NCBI RefSeq assembly: GCF_030682035.1
Contig: NZ_JAUXQZ010000044.1
Span: 178,593 to 242,592, forward strand
Direction of reading: 5' to 3'
Source of the DNA: Brevundimonas sp.
GTDB taxonomy: Bacteria > Pseudomonadota > Alphaproteobacteria > Caulobacterales > Caulobacteraceae
Length of the DNA: 64,000 bases
Part shown: positions 24,702 through 34,621 of the stretch, piece after piece
Numbering within the stretch: position 1 is the first letter of the stretch
How the letters are laid out: each line of letters opens with the position of its first letter
Program-made: the position numbers and the translations under genes
The notes under the pieces: model-generated
Seen by the model: the letters and a program-made list of their open reading frames with translations, nothing else
Told to the model about the DNA's origin: nothing
Database searches by the model: none

Positions 24702-25955
24702 ATGACCAACCGACCGAGCCACATCCGGCTCAACTCCCACCCCGGCGCCGGGACCGTCAGCCGTTTCCCCATCGAATGGGGCGCGGCGACCGCGAAGGCA
24801 CGCGGACCCGTCATCGGCACGGTCAACTCCGGCGGCGACCGCAACGCCATCGGCGCCCACGGCGGGGCCTATTCGGTCTATCGCGCCCTGGCCGTGTCCT
24901 CGGGCGCCATGGCCGCCAACAACCGGCCCGACCTGACTAACACTTCGCCGACCACGCCCATGGGCCCGTTCCCGCAGTGGACAGACGCCTCGAAGATCGT
25001 CTCGCTCGACCCTTGGGGCGCCCGTGTCGCGGAAGACTTCGCCAACGAGCTTGGCGACGGCGTCGACATCCGCCCCACCATCGCGGTCACCCGCGCCCGC
25101 CTTCAACTCGGCGAGATCGGCGAGGCCATCGCCGCGGGCCGGCTGAAGGCCGACGGCCAGATCGTCCATGAAAGCGGCGACGTCGCCGTGACCAAGGCCG
25201 CCATCGATCCGGTCTGGTACCTGCCCGGGATCGCCGAACGCTTCGGCGTCACTGAGACCGCCCTGCGCCGGACCCTGTTCGAACAGACCGGCGGCATGTA
25301 CGCCGACCTCGTCACCCGGCCCGACATCAAGGTCTTCCTGCCGCCGATCGGGGGCATCACCCTCTACATCTTCGGCGACCCGGCCGCGATCGCCGACCCG
25401 AACCGCCGCCTGACCTGCCGCGTCCATGACGAGTGCAACGGCTCGGACGTGTTCGGATCCGACATCTGCACTTGCCGCCCCTATCTGACCCACGGCATCG
25501 AGGAGTGCATCCGCGAGGCCCAGGACGGCGGCGCCGGCCTGATCGCCTATAACCGCAAGGAAGGCCGGGCCCTCGGCGAGGTCACAAAATTCCTCGTCTA
25601 CAACGCCCGCAAGCGCCAGCCCGGCGGAGACCAGGCGGCCACCTATTTCGAGCGCACCGAATGCGTCGCCGGGGTCCAGGACGCCCGCTTCCAGCAGCTG
25701 ATGCCCGACATCCTGCACTGGCTCGGTATCACGAAGATCGACCGCTTCGTTTCGATGTCCAACATGAAGCATGACGCCCTGACCGAATCCGGCATCGAGA
25801 TCGGCGAGCGCGTGCCGATCCCCGACTACCTCGTCCCGCCCGATGCCTCGGTGGAGATGGAGGCCAAGAAGGCGGCCGGCTATTTCACCCCCGACGCCCC
25901 GCCCTCGGCCGAGGACCTGACCCGCGTGGTGGGCCGCGACCTTGAGCAGTTCTGA
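24702..25955 (+). CDS. urc1: Urc1-type GTP cyclohydrolase II homologue (uracil catabolism)
   Basis: This 417-aa protein has a family-specific N-terminal half (LNSHPGAGT..., GTVNSGGDRNAIGAHGGAYSVYRAL) and a C-terminal GTP cyclohydrolase II domain. The zinc site is intact: C245, C256 and C258 in the C-x10-C-x-C pattern, followed by AYNRKEGRALG, equivalent to the catalytic QEGRG loop of RibA. RibA-type riboflavin enzymes are shorter and lack this N-terminus. In yeast Urc1 takes part in the URC pathway, in which uracil is converted to UMP and then degraded. The neighbours urc4 and upp make that assignment firm. The start ATG 24702 follows GAGGATCC. Confidence 0.9.
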   Translation: MTNRPSHIRLNSHPGAGTVSRFPIEWGAATAKARGPVIGTVNSGGDRNAIGAHGGAYSVYRALAVSSGAMAANNRPDLTNTSPTTPMGPFPQWTDASKIVSLDPWGARVAEDFANELGDGVDIRPTIAVTRARLQLGEIGEAIAAGRLKADGQIVHESGDVAVTKAAIDPVWYLPGIAERFGVTETALRRTLFEQTGGMYADLVTRPDIKVFLPPIGGITLYIFGDPAAIADPNRRLTCRVHDECNGSDVFGSDICTCRPYLTHGIEECIREAQDGGAGLIAYNRKEGRALGEVTKFLVYNARKRQPGGDQAATYFERTECVAGVQDARFQQLMPDILHWLGITKIDRFVSMSNMKHDALTESGIEIGERVPIPDYLVPPDASVEMEAKKAAGYFTPDAPPSAEDLTRVVGRDLEQF

Positions 25956-27198
25956 AACGGCGCAGGCCCAGAGCCTGCTATCCGCCGCCGCCGTCCGCGA
26001 GCGGGCCCATGAGATGTTGGCGATCGGCGTCGCCGGAGGCCTCGACCATTGGACGGTCGATCTCGACCGGCTGCCGGAAACGGCCCGCTACGTCGCCGCC
26101 GTGATCCGCGACCAGTATCCGACCCTGGCGGTGCCCTTCCACGCCCGCTGGCGGCATTTCGCCGTCGACGGCGTCGATCTGTGGGGGCCGGTCGCGGAGG
26201 CCCGCGACTGGCTCGACCCCGCCTCGCGCGCCCGCACCGAGTTCGATCTCGCCATCGTCTCCGTCCTGCTCGACGCCGGCGCGGGACCTGACTGGTCCTA
26301 TCAGGACGCCCGCACCGGCCGCACCCTGACCCGCTCGGAAGGGCTGGCCATCGCCTCGCTGAGGATGTTCGAGGCCGGGGCCTTCTCCATCACCGAGGAC
26401 GATCCGTGGCGCGTCGACGCCGTGGCCCTGACCTTCCTGACCGCCGCCGATCTGGCCGGCGGCTTCCAAGTCACGCCGAAGAACCCGCTGGTCGGGCTCG
26501 AGGGCCGCGCCGCCCTGCTGCGCCGTCTGGGACAGGCCTGCCTCGCCGAGCCCGACCTGTTCGCGCTCGAGGACGAGCCCCGTCCCGGCGGCCTGTTCGA
26601 CGCCATGGTCGATCGTGCCGACGAGCATGACCGCCTGCCCGCCCCGGTCATCCTTGAGGTGCTGCTCGAAGCCCTCGGCCCGGTCTGGCGCGACCGGCTG
26701 ACGCTGGGCGGCGTCGACCTCGGCGACTGCTGGAGGCATCCCGCGATCAAGCGCGGCGACGCCACCGACGGCCTGATGCCGATCCACAAACTGTCGCAGT
26801 GGCTCAGCTATTCGCTGGTCGAGCCGCTGCAGACAGCGGGCGTCGAGGTGACCGATCTGGACGGCCTGACCGGCCTGGCCGAATACCGCAACGGCGGCCT
26901 GTTCATGGATCTGGGCGTGCTGACGTTGAAGGACCCGGCGGACCTCGCCAAGCCTTGGCCGGTGTCCGATCCGCTCGTCGTCGGCTGGCGCGCCATGACC
27001 GTGGCCCTGCTCGACCAGATCGCCCCGCTGGTCCGGGCCGAACTCGGTGTCACCGCCGAGGCCATGCCCCTCGCCAGCGTGCTGGAGGGCGGCACCTGGG
27101 CCGCCGGCCGCCGCGCCGCCGCCGAGCGCCGACCTGATACTGGTAAGGGCGGCGGCGGACCGCCCCTGACCATCCTCTCCGACGGGACCGTTTTCTGA
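25942..27198 (+). CDS. urc4: Urc4/Urg3 family protein (DUF1688)
   Basis: This is a 418-aa protein of the DUF1688 family, known genetically as Urc4 in yeast uracil catabolism but of unknown chemistry. Visible features include [27 protein letters not shown] at the N-terminus, [11 protein letters not shown], and a conserved tail, [15 protein letters not shown]. No membrane segment or signal peptide is present. The only possible start upstream of the conserved region is TTG 25942, inside the last 14 bases of urc1, so translation is coupled to it. Its stop overlaps the ATG of upp by one base. Confidence 0.9.
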   Translation: MSSSETAQAQSLLSAAAVRERAHEMLAIGVAGGLDHWTVDLDRLPETARYVAAVIRDQYPTLAVPFHARWRHFAVDGVDLWGPVAEARDWLDPASRARTEFDLAIVSVLLDAGAGPDWSYQDARTGRTLTRSEGLAIASLRMFEAGAFSITEDDPWRVDAVALTFLTAADLAGGFQVTPKNPLVGLEGRAALLRRLGQACLAEPDLFALEDEPRPGGLFDAMVDRADEHDRLPAPVILEVLLEALGPVWRDRLTLGGVDLGDCWRHPAIKRGDATDGLMPIHKLSQWLSYSLVEPLQTAGVEVTDLDGLTGLAEYRNGGLFMDLGVLTLKDPADLAKPWPVSDPLVVGWRAMTVALLDQIAPLVRAELGVTAEAMPLASVLEGGTWAAGRRAAAERRPDTGKGGGGPPLTILSDGTVF

Positions 27199-27851
27199 TG
27201 CCAACCAAGACTGCCTTCTCGATGGACGGCGTCACCGTCGTCGCCCACCCGCTGGTCCGCCACAAGCTGTCGATCATGCGGGCGAAGGACACCTCGACCG
27301 CCCGTTTCCGCCAGCTGCTGCGCGAGATTTCGACCCTGCTCTGCTACGAGGTCACCCGCGATCTGCCGCTGGAGGACTATCCGGTGGAGACCCCCGTCGG
27401 CCCCACGACCGGCCAGCGCATCGCCGGCAAGAAGCTGGTCTTCGTCCCCATTCTCCGCGCGGGCCTCGGTCTTGTGGACGGGATGCTGGAACTGGTCCCC
27501 TCGGCCCGCGTCGGCCACATCGGCCTGTATCGCGAGCCCGTGACGCACGACGCCGTCGAATACTATTTCCGTGCGCCCGACGACGTCGCCGAGCGGCTGT
27601 GCGTGGTCATCGACCCCATGCTGGCCACCGGCAACACCGCCGTCGCCGCCATCGAACGGCTGAAGGAGCGCGGCGTCACCAATATCCGCTTCGTCTGCCT
27701 CGTCGCCTCGCCCGAGGGTCTGGAGCGGCTGCGCGGCTGGCACCCCGACGTGCCCCTCTGGGTCGCGGCGGTGGACGACGGCCTCAACGACCACGGCTAC
27801 ATCGTGCCGGGGCTGGGAGATGCCGGGGACCGGCTGTTCGGGACGCGGTGA
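27198..27851 (+). CDS. upp: Uracil phosphoribosyltransferase
   Basis: Upp converts uracil and PRPP to UMP. The 217-aa protein has [37 protein letters not shown], the PRPP-binding loop [12 protein letters not shown] and a C-terminal [20 protein letters not shown], all standard for the family. It starts in a TGATG overlap with urc4. In this setting it corresponds to yeast Urc6, channelling uracil into the degradation pathway rather than only salvage. Confidence 0.97.
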   Translation: MPTKTAFSMDGVTVVAHPLVRHKLSIMRAKDTSTARFRQLLREISTLLCYEVTRDLPLEDYPVETPVGPTTGQRIAGKKLVFVPILRAGLGLVDGMLELVPSARVGHIGLYREPVTHDAVEYYFRAPDDVAERLCVVIDPMLATGNTAVAAIERLKERGVTNIRFVCLVASPEGLERLRGWHPDVPLWVAAVDDGLNDHGYIVPGLGDAGDRLFGTR

Positions 27852-27962
27852 AGTCCGGGCCGCCCGCGCCCGCGGCCTTGACGGACCGCTGCGGCGACAC
27901 CAGATCGAACCGACGTCGAGATCGCCCTCTGGAGCCTCGATCACAAAGGTGAAGGCGCGCGT

Positions 27963-28880
27963 ATGACGGACCTGGCGATCTTCTATGAGCACCCCGCCTG
28001 GTTCGAGCCGCTGTTCGCCGCGCTCGACCGCCGCGGTCTTGACTGGACCCGAATCCACGCCGGCGACCACGTCTTCGACGCCGGACCCGGCACCCCACCG
28101 GCGCCGCTGATCTTCAACCGCATCGGCATGTCCGCCTTCCTGCGCGAGACCGAGCACCCGATCTTCTACGCCCGCACCCTGTTCGACCACTGGGAAGGCC
28201 AGGGCGCCCGGGTCGTCAACGGCGCCGCGCTGGAGGTCGACACCTCAAAGGGTCGGCAGATTTCCCTGATCCGCCGCCTCGGCTACGGCGCGCCCGAAAC
28301 ACGGATGGTGCATCGTGCGGCTGACCTGCCCAAGGCCGCGCAGGGCCTGCGCTTTCCCGTTCTCGTCAAGCCGGACATCGGCGGTTCCGGCGCCGGCATC
28401 CAGCGCTTCGACACGGCGGAGGAACTGGCCGACGCCGTCGCCGCCGGTTCGGTGTCGATGGGGATCAACAGCTGCGCCCTCGTGCAGGAGCACGCTCCGC
28501 CGCGCGACGGCCGGATCGTCCGGGTCGAGACGCTGAACGGTCGCTTCCTCTACGCCTGCAGCGTCGAGACCGGCGGCTTCGACCTCTGCCTCGCCGATGT
28601 CTGCATGATCGCGCCCGGCAAGGCCTCGATCCAGATCGAGGCGATCACCCCGCCGGCTGAAGTCATCGCCGCTGCCGAACAAATCGCCCAGGCGTCGCAG
28701 ATCGACGTGGGCGGCGTTGAGTATCTGATCGACGACCGCGACGGTTCGGTGAAATTCTACGACATCAACGCTCTGTCGAACTTTGTCGCCGATCCGGTGA
28801 CAGTGATCGGCTTTGACCCCCACGAAAACCTGATCGACTATCTGGTCGGGCAGTTCGCTCCCGCAAAGGCCGCCGCATGA
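27963..28880 (+). CDS. ATP-grasp ligase, RimK-like
   Basis: This 305-aa protein has an N-terminal pre-ATP-grasp domain (about 1-100) and an ATP-grasp core (about 105-300). KPDIGGSGAGIQRF is the glycine-rich ATP loop, LVQEHAPPRDGRIVRVETLNG lies in the substrate region, and GGVEYLIDDRDG with YDINAL carries the metal-binding Glu/Asp/Asn set. RimK-type enzymes join an amine to a carboxylate through an acyl phosphate; the substrate here is unknown. It begins 111 bp after upp, with AAGG upstream, and its stop overlaps the start of the monooxygenase gene (ATGA). Confidence 0.85.
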   Translation: MTDLAIFYEHPAWFEPLFAALDRRGLDWTRIHAGDHVFDAGPGTPPAPLIFNRIGMSAFLRETEHPIFYARTLFDHWEGQGARVVNGAALEVDTSKGRQISLIRRLGYGAPETRMVHRAADLPKAAQGLRFPVLVKPDIGGSGAGIQRFDTAEELADAVAAGSVSMGINSCALVQEHAPPRDGRIVRVETLNGRFLYACSVETGGFDLCLADVCMIAPGKASIQIEAITPPAEVIAAAEQIAQASQIDVGGVEYLIDDRDGSVKFYDINALSNFVADPVTVIGFDPHENLIDYLVGQFAPAKAAA

Positions 28881-29920
28881 GATATGGATACTGGGCGCCG
28901 GTCTTTGGCGGCTGGCTGCGAAACCTGCCCGAAGAAGACGGCGCGGCTGGCTGGGAATCGATGTCGCGGCTTGTCCGACGCTCGGAAGAGATCGGCTACG
29001 ACCTAACCCTCATCGCTGAATTGAATCTGAACGACATCAAGGGCGTGCAGGCCCCGGCGCTGGACGCCTGGTCGACCGCGGCGGCGCTGGCGGCGGTGAC
29101 CCGTTCGATCGAACTCATGGTGGCGGTGCGCCCGAACTTCCATCAGCCGGCCCTGTTCGCCAAGGCCGCCGCCAACATCGACAACATCGCTGGCGGACGG
29201 CTGGCGTTGAACGTGGTGTCCTCGTGGTGGGCGAAGGAGGCGACCAGCTACGGCCTTCAGTTTGACGAGCACGACGACCGCTACGCCCGCACCTCGGAGT
29301 GGCTTCAGGTCGTGGACGGCCTGTGGCGCGAGCCGCAGTTCAGCTTCTCGGGGCGCTACTACACCCTCGACGAGGCTATCGTGGAGCCCAAGCCGATCAA
29401 ACGGCCCCGACCGGTGATCTACGCCGGTGGAGAGAGCGACGCTGCCAAGACCATGATCGCGCGCCAGTGCGACGCCTATGTCATGCACGGCGACACGCCC
29501 GAACACATCAAGCTCAAGATCGCCGACATGCGCGAGCGGCGCGGACGCGAGGGGCTGCCGCCGATGCAGTACGGCATGGCCGCCTATTCGATCGTCCGCG
29601 ACAGCGAGGCCGAGGCTCTGGCCGAACAGGCCCGGATCACCACCATCCCAGGCCTCGAGGCCGGCGCTCCGCCGCCCGGCTTTGCCAATTTTGACCAATG
29701 GCTTTCCGGCACCCAGCTGGAGCGGGAATTGAAGATCCAGGAATACTCCGTCTCCAATCGCGGTCTGCGACCGCAACTGGTCGGCACCCCCGAACGGATC
29801 GCCGACCGGGTTGAGGCCTATGAGGACGCCGGGCTCGACCTTCTCCTGCTGCAGATGAGCCCGCAGTTCGAAGAGATGGAGCGTTTCTCGGCCCAGGTCA
29901 TCCGGCCCAGGCCGAACTGA
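28877..29920 (+). CDS. LLM-class (luciferase-like) flavin-dependent monooxygenase
   Basis: This 347-aa TIM-barrel flavoenzyme resembles SsuD alkanesulfonate monooxygenase in length and motifs: a Trp/Gly-rich start (MRYGYWAPVFGGWL), VAVRPNFHQPALFAKAAANID, GGRLALNVVSSWW, HDDRYARTSEWLQVVDGLW, FSFSGRYY and YAGGES. LLM enzymes use FMNH2 and O2. RutA, which opens the uracil ring in the Rut pathway, also belongs to this superfamily. Strict overlap with the ATP-grasp gene suggests the two act in sequence on one substrate. Placement behind urc1-urc4-upp hints at pyrimidine or related nitrogen metabolism, which is inference. Confidence 0.87.
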   Translation: MRYGYWAPVFGGWLRNLPEEDGAAGWESMSRLVRRSEEIGYDLTLIAELNLNDIKGVQAPALDAWSTAAALAAVTRSIELMVAVRPNFHQPALFAKAAANIDNIAGGRLALNVVSSWWAKEATSYGLQFDEHDDRYARTSEWLQVVDGLWREPQFSFSGRYYTLDEAIVEPKPIKRPRPVIYAGGESDAAKTMIARQCDAYVMHGDTPEHIKLKIADMRERRGREGLPPMQYGMAAYSIVRDSEAEALAEQARITTIPGLEAGAPPPGFANFDQWLSGTQLERELKIQEYSVSNRGLRPQLVGTPERIADRVEAYEDAGLDLLLLQMSPQFEEMERFSAQVIRPRPN

Positions 29921-29929
29921 CCGCCCTCG

Positions 29930-32900
29930 CTACCCCACCGCCCGCACATTGTCGTCCGAGTTGCGGTCGATCCATTTGTTGTAGGGATCGACCCCGGCGA
30001 AGGCCGGCCTGCGCGAAGTGATGAACCGCAGGGTCTGCACTCCCGAGCGGATCCGGCGGCGTTCCAGCAGGACCACGTCATCCTCGTCAAAGGCGCCCTT
30101 CCCCGGTTCGGCGGTGAAGAGGCCGACGTCGAAGGTCTCGTTCAGCGGCGACGCCGTCTCAACCCCCTCGCCGTCCGCATAGAGCTTGCGGGCATCGACC
30201 GTGACCGCGACGTCCCAGCGGCCGTCGGCGCGGCGCGTAGCCGTCACCCCGGTCGTCTTGACGTCGTACAGGGTGATCTTCTCGAACAAGTCGGTGATCA
30301 GGGCCTGTTTGTCGGCCGGGGCCTCGGCCCGGATGGCGGCGATCAGGTCCAGCGAGCGCGGATAGGGCGCGGACTGGAAGGCGTATTGCGCCAGCACCCG
30401 GCGCAGGGCGCGGTTGACCGCATCCTCGCCGATCTGGTCGCGCAGCAGATACATGACCAGCCCGCCCTTCTGGTAGTGGATATACTGCTGGTTCTCGACC
30501 CGCATCAGCGGCATCTCCTCCAGCCGCTCGGTCCCGCGCGATCGCAGGTAACGGTCCAGCTCCTGCTTCAGGAAGCGGCGAATCTGGTCCTTGCCATACA
30601 ACTTCTCCATGACCATCAGCGCCGAGTACTGGGCCAGGGTCTCGGACAGGACGGTAGCCCCCTGCTGGTTCGAACCGACGATCTGGTGCGCCCACCACTG
30701 GTGCCCGAACTCGTGGGCGCCGACATAGGTGACGTAGTCGATCTTGTTGGGGTCGCTGAGGTCGGCGATGAAGCCGAGGCCCTCGGCCCAGGCGAAGGTG
30801 TTTGGATAGGACTGGGCGAAGCTGCCGTACGGGAACTCCACGATCCGCGCCTGCCCGAACTGATAGGGGCTGAAATTGGCCTGGAAATAGTCCAGCGACG
30901 ATGCGAGTGCGTCGAGCATGCGCGGCACGTTGCGGTCGTGGGCCGGGTCGTGGAAGACAACCATCTCGACGCCATTGTGCATCCGCGCCGTCCGCTCATA
31001 GCGGGCCGACTGCACCGAGAAGAAGTTCAGCACCGGCGACTCGGTCACGAACCGGCTGGTGCGGCGATCGCCGTTGACGACATCGGACACCATCTGTCCG
31101 GGCGCGACCACGGTCTGGTCGGCGTCGGTGCTGACGGTGATGTCGGCCGTGACCCAGTCAGCGCCGATATAGTTGCGGCTGCGGGCGGATTCGTCCTCCA
31201 GCTTGGCGGGGCGCAGTTCGGCGGGCAGGCCCGCCTTGCGGCGTTTGGCGCGGTCGGTGAGCAGGCCCTGACGGTCCATGCCGATCATGGGCGCGAACTC
31301 CATGTTGTTCACGAAGCTGCCGTTGTCGACCAGCCGGGTGGTGTTGCCGTTGGCCTTGAAGCCGCGCTGCTCCAGCACCGTTTCGAAAGTGACGGTGCGC
31401 CGCTCGCCCGGCTGCATCGGGGTGGCGAAGCGATAGATGCGATACTCGAAATTCTCCCAGTCGCGGGCGACGGCCGCGCCCTCGACGGTCAGGCCGACCA
31501 TCTCCAGATCGTCGGTCCAGCGCAGGTGGACCTCGGGCAGTGGAGCCTGGGTGTTGTTGACGAGGACATAGGATCCCCGCGTGGTCAGCTTCGGCTGATG
31601 CGGACGCAGGTCCATGAGCAGCCGCACATGCGCCACCGCAGGCTGGGGCGTGGTCTCGTAGCGCAGCAGGGCCTTCTCATAGGCGGCCTGTTCGGCTTCC
31701 CGCGCCTCCTGCGTCCGGTACTCGTTCCAGACATTGGTGTTCATGTAGATGAAGACGCCCAGCCCGATGAAGGCCGCAAGGGCCGCGCCGCCGATCAGAC
31801 CGGCGGGCCCCATCAGCCGGTGCGGCAGCCGCTTCAGCCGCGGCCACAGCCGCTGCTCCGTGCCCCGCCGCCACAGGCCATAGGCCAGCACCAGCAGGAC
31901 CACGGCGAAGGCGGTCCAGTAGGCCTCCAGCCAAGCCGCGAAACCGGCGAAATCCCCCCGGCCGTTCATGTCGGACAGGGGCACAGGAATGCCGCCGCCG
32001 TACTGATACAGCACGTGGTCGAAGCCGATGTTCGACAGGACGAGCGTCGAGATCAAATAGACGACCATGATCGCCCAGCCGACAAACTTGTTCGGCGACA
32101 GGGCCTGGACGAAGATCGCCAGCACGGCCAGCTGCAGGAAGCTCAGCGACTGCGGAATCACATACCACAGCAGGTATTTGCCCAGTTCGTAGTCGGTATG
32201 ACCCTTGATCGTCTGGGTCACCACGCCGGCCAGGACCCCGATCAGCAGCGTCGAGATCAGCACCAGCGCCAAGGCCAGAGTCTTGGGAACGAGGAAGGTC
32301 CAGTCCGGTGTGGACGAGGCGTCAATGAGCTCGTGCACCTTGCGGTCCCGATCCCGCCACACCAGTTCGCCAGCGTAGTAGATCGCCATCACCATGGCGA
32401 TGAAGCCGAAGGTGCCCGACAGGGCCGTGATGACCACGCGGGTCACTAGCAGGATCGGCGCGCCGTAAATTTCGCCGGTGAAGAACAGGAAGGTCACGGC
32501 GAAGGCCATGGCCAGCAGCACCAGCACCACATAGGCCGGGCTCTTGAACACCAGCACCGTCTCGAACACAGCGCGCGACCACAGCTGGGTCAGGCCGGTC
32601 GCGAAGCCATAGGTCGGGCGCGGCAGGGTCCCGAGGGGCGCGATGGGGGCCGGCTCCTTCTCGACCAGCGCCTTCAGCCGCTCCTGCTTCTTCAGCTTGG
32701 CCCCGCGCGGCGACGGCTGGAACAGCACATAGGACGCGGCCAGGAACAGGGCGCCGGCAGCCACCCAGATCACCCGGTTCCACAGCAGAACGCCTTCCAG
32801 CGGCGCGTTCAGCGTGTTCCGCTCGGTCGCCGTCCAGTATTTGGTGACCAGGCTGAAGGCGCGCGAGCCGAACGGGTCGGCCCAGGCCATCATGGTCTCG

Positions 32901-33502
32901 AATTCGGGCCGCGAGCCCAACACCCCGTCCGCGGCCAGATAGGCGATCAGCACGCCAACGACACCAATATAGGTCGCCATCATCGACCGGGTGACGGTGG
33001 CCAGCATGAAGAACAGGGCGGACGTCAGGAAGAGTCCCGTCAGACCGAACACGCCATAGGCATAGGCGTAGTCGCCGAGCCGCAGCGGCCCGATGGTCTC
33101 GGGATCGACCCAAGGCATGAAGGTGCCCACCAACGTGCCGATGGCGATGCTGAGGTAGCAGAGCGCCACCGCCGCGAAGGCCCCGAAGAAGCGACCGTAA
33201 AGATAGGCCCCCTTGGTGATCCGCGTCGACAGGATCATAGGCCCGAAGCCGGTCTGGGTATCCCGCGCCACGACATTGGCCACGATCGCGGTCGTCGCCA
33301 GCATGAAGAACACGTTGAAGATGATGTGCGCGCCGGTCAGCGAAAACGGCGCGTTCTTGAGAACGTTGCCGCCCGAGCCGATCTGGATATTAGGGCTGGC
33401 CACGCTGCCGAAGGCCAGCAGGCCGAAGACGATGGCGATGACCCAGAAGGCCGGCTGGCGCAGCTGGTAGCGGAATTCGAAACTGGCGATCTTGGCGAAC
33501 AT
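29930..33502 (-). CDS. ABC-2 permease fused to an M1-family metallopeptidase
   Basis: This 1190-aa protein starts at ATG 33502 (GAGGGA upstream), not at the longer open frame. The N-terminal half holds about 12-14 transmembrane segments in two ABC-2-type blocks (first TM about 18-40; second block from about 320). From about 600 there is a C-terminal extracytoplasmic gluzincin domain with HEFGH at 930-934 and the expected third ligand in LSETLAQYSALM about 20 residues on. Fusions of this kind are known in proteobacteria but little characterised. The ATPase gene is 10 bp upstream, so together they form an exporter with a built-in peptidase. It converges on the LLM gene with a 9-bp gap. Confidence 0.9.
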   Translation of the reverse strand: MFAKIASFEFRYQLRQPAFWVIAIVFGLLAFGSVASPNIQIGSGGNVLKNAPFSLTGAHIIFNVFFMLATTAIVANVVARDTQTGFGPMILSTRITKGAYLYGRFFGAFAAVALCYLSIAIGTLVGTFMPWVDPETIGPLRLGDYAYAYGVFGLTGLFLTSALFFMLATVTRSMMATYIGVVGVLIAYLAADGVLGSRPEFETMMAWADPFGSRAFSLVTKYWTATERNTLNAPLEGVLLWNRVIWVAAGALFLAASYVLFQPSPRGAKLKKQERLKALVEKEPAPIAPLGTLPRPTYGFATGLTQLWSRAVFETVLVFKSPAYVVLVLLAMAFAVTFLFFTGEIYGAPILLVTRVVITALSGTFGFIAMVMAIYYAGELVWRDRDRKVHELIDASSTPDWTFLVPKTLALALVLISTLLIGVLAGVVTQTIKGHTDYELGKYLLWYVIPQSLSFLQLAVLAIFVQALSPNKFVGWAIMVVYLISTLVLSNIGFDHVLYQYGGGIPVPLSDMNGRGDFAGFAAWLEAYWTAFAVVLLVLAYGLWRRGTEQRLWPRLKRLPHRLMGPAGLIGGAALAAFIGLGVFIYMNTNVWNEYRTQEAREAEQAAYEKALLRYETTPQPAVAHVRLLMDLRPHQPKLTTRGSYVLVNNTQAPLPEVHLRWTDDLEMVGLTVEGAAVARDWENFEYRIYRFATPMQPGERRTVTFETVLEQRGFKANGNTTRLVDNGSFVNNMEFAPMIGMDRQGLLTDRAKRRKAGLPAELRPAKLEDESARSRNYIGADWVTADITVSTDADQTVVAPGQMVSDVVNGDRRTSRFVTESPVLNFFSVQSARYERTARMHNGVEMVVFHDPAHDRNVPRMLDALASSLDYFQANFSPYQFGQARIVEFPYGSFAQSYPNTFAWAEGLGFIADLSDPNKIDYVTYVGAHEFGHQWWAHQIVGSNQQGATVLSETLAQYSALMVMEKLYGKDQIRRFLKQELDRYLRSRGTERLEEMPLMRVENQQYIHYQKGGLVMYLLRDQIGEDAVNRALRRVLAQYAFQSAPYPRSLDLIAAIRAEAPADKQALITDLFEKITLYDVKTTGVTATRRADGRWDVAVTVDARKLYADGEGVETASPLNETFDVGLFTAEPGKGAFDEDDVVLLERRRIRSGVQTLRFITSRRPAFAGVDPYNKWIDRNSDDNVRAVG

Positions 33503-33512
33503 GATCCGTCCC

Positions 33513-34391
33513 TCAGGTCGCGCGGCGCGAGGCGTTGACGGTCGCCAGATAGACGTCTTCCAGCCCGCCCGGCGCGCGCTCGAAGCCATCCCCGGGGTTG
33601 GCGTCGGACAGGACGTGGATCACCGTTCGGCCTGCGAACAACCGGGTCGAGATGATGTTGCGGCTGGCCTGCTGGGCGGCCAGATCGGCCTTGTCGATGG
33701 TCTTGCGCCACACCCGGCCCTCGAGGGCGTGGGTCAGTTCGATCGGCGAGCCCTCCAGCTGGATCTTGCCGCCCGCCAGCACTGCCATTTGCGGGCACAG
33801 GTCGGTCACGTCCTCAACGATATGGGTCGACAGGATGACGACGACGTTCTCGCCGACCTCGGCCAGCAGGTTGAGGAAGCGGTTGCGCTCCTCCGGGTCG
33901 AGGCCGGCGGTCGGCTCGTCGACGATGATCAGTTCGGGATTGCCGATCAGGGCCTGGGCGATGCCGAAACGCTGGCGCATGCCGCCGGAGAAGCCCGCCA
34001 GCGCCTTGCCGCGCACGGGCCACAGATTGACCTGGTGCAGCAGGGCCTCGACCGTCGCCTTGCGGTCGCGGCCGTTGGAGATGCCCTTCAGCACCGCCAT
34101 GTGGTCCAGCATGTCGTAGGCCGAGACGCGCGGATAGACGCCGAAATCCTGGGGCAGATAGCCGAGCACGCGGCGCAGCTGTTCGGGGTCCTTGATCACG
34201 TCGATGTCGCCGAAGCGGATGGAACCCGACGTCGGCGTCTGGAGGGTGGCGATCGAGCGCATCAGCGTCGACTTTCCCGCCCCGTTTGGCCCCAGCAAGC
34301 CGAACATGCCCTTGGGAATGCTCAGACTGACATCGTCCAGCGCCCGTGTTCCGTTGCCGTAGACGTGGGTCAGGTTTTCGATCGTAAGCAT
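33513..34391 (-). CDS. ABC transporter ATP-binding protein
   Basis: This 292-aa ATPase starts at ATG 34391, with CGGAGGGG upstream; a TTG further up is less likely. Walker A is GPNGAGKST, the Q-loop LPQDFGVYP, the signature FSGGMRQRFGIAQAL, Walker B LIIVDEPTAGLD, and the switch His in STHIVEDV. The C-terminal 70 residues form the accessory domain seen in ABC-2 export ATPases. It is the first gene of a two-gene operon with the permease-peptidase fusion. Confidence 0.95.
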   Translation of the reverse strand: MLTIENLTHVYGNGTRALDDVSLSIPKGMFGLLGPNGAGKSTLMRSIATLQTPTSGSIRFGDIDVIKDPEQLRRVLGYLPQDFGVYPRVSAYDMLDHMAVLKGISNGRDRKATVEALLHQVNLWPVRGKALAGFSGGMRQRFGIAQALIGNPELIIVDEPTAGLDPEERNRFLNLLAEVGENVVVILSTHIVEDVTDLCPQMAVLAGGKIQLEGSPIELTHALEGRVWRKTIDKADLAAQQASRNIISTRLFAGRTVIHVLSDANPGDGFERAPGGLEDVYLATVNASRRAT

Positions 34392-34621
34392 GGGGCCCCT
34401 CCGTGAAGTCAAGGAGACTTGTCACCTCGAAGGCCGCCTCGCAAGTTACGGTTCTGACAGGTTGAGCGTCCAGCAGCCGTGGCGCGGAGATTGCAGGCTG
34501 GCAAGCGGGATGAACCGCCATCCCCAAATCGTTGTATTGGCCGTCGAAACGGCTCCGCCTATCTGTAACCGCGTCAAACCGTTAGACTGACGCCCCGAGC
34601 CCGCTGGAACCCACCGAACCC

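Noticed and set aside
30386..32449. 687-codon plus-strand open frame within the permease-peptidase gene
   Set aside because: Antisense to a protein with an intact HEFGH site and transmembrane pattern; the frame's own translation is low-complexity Gly/His/Gln-rich.
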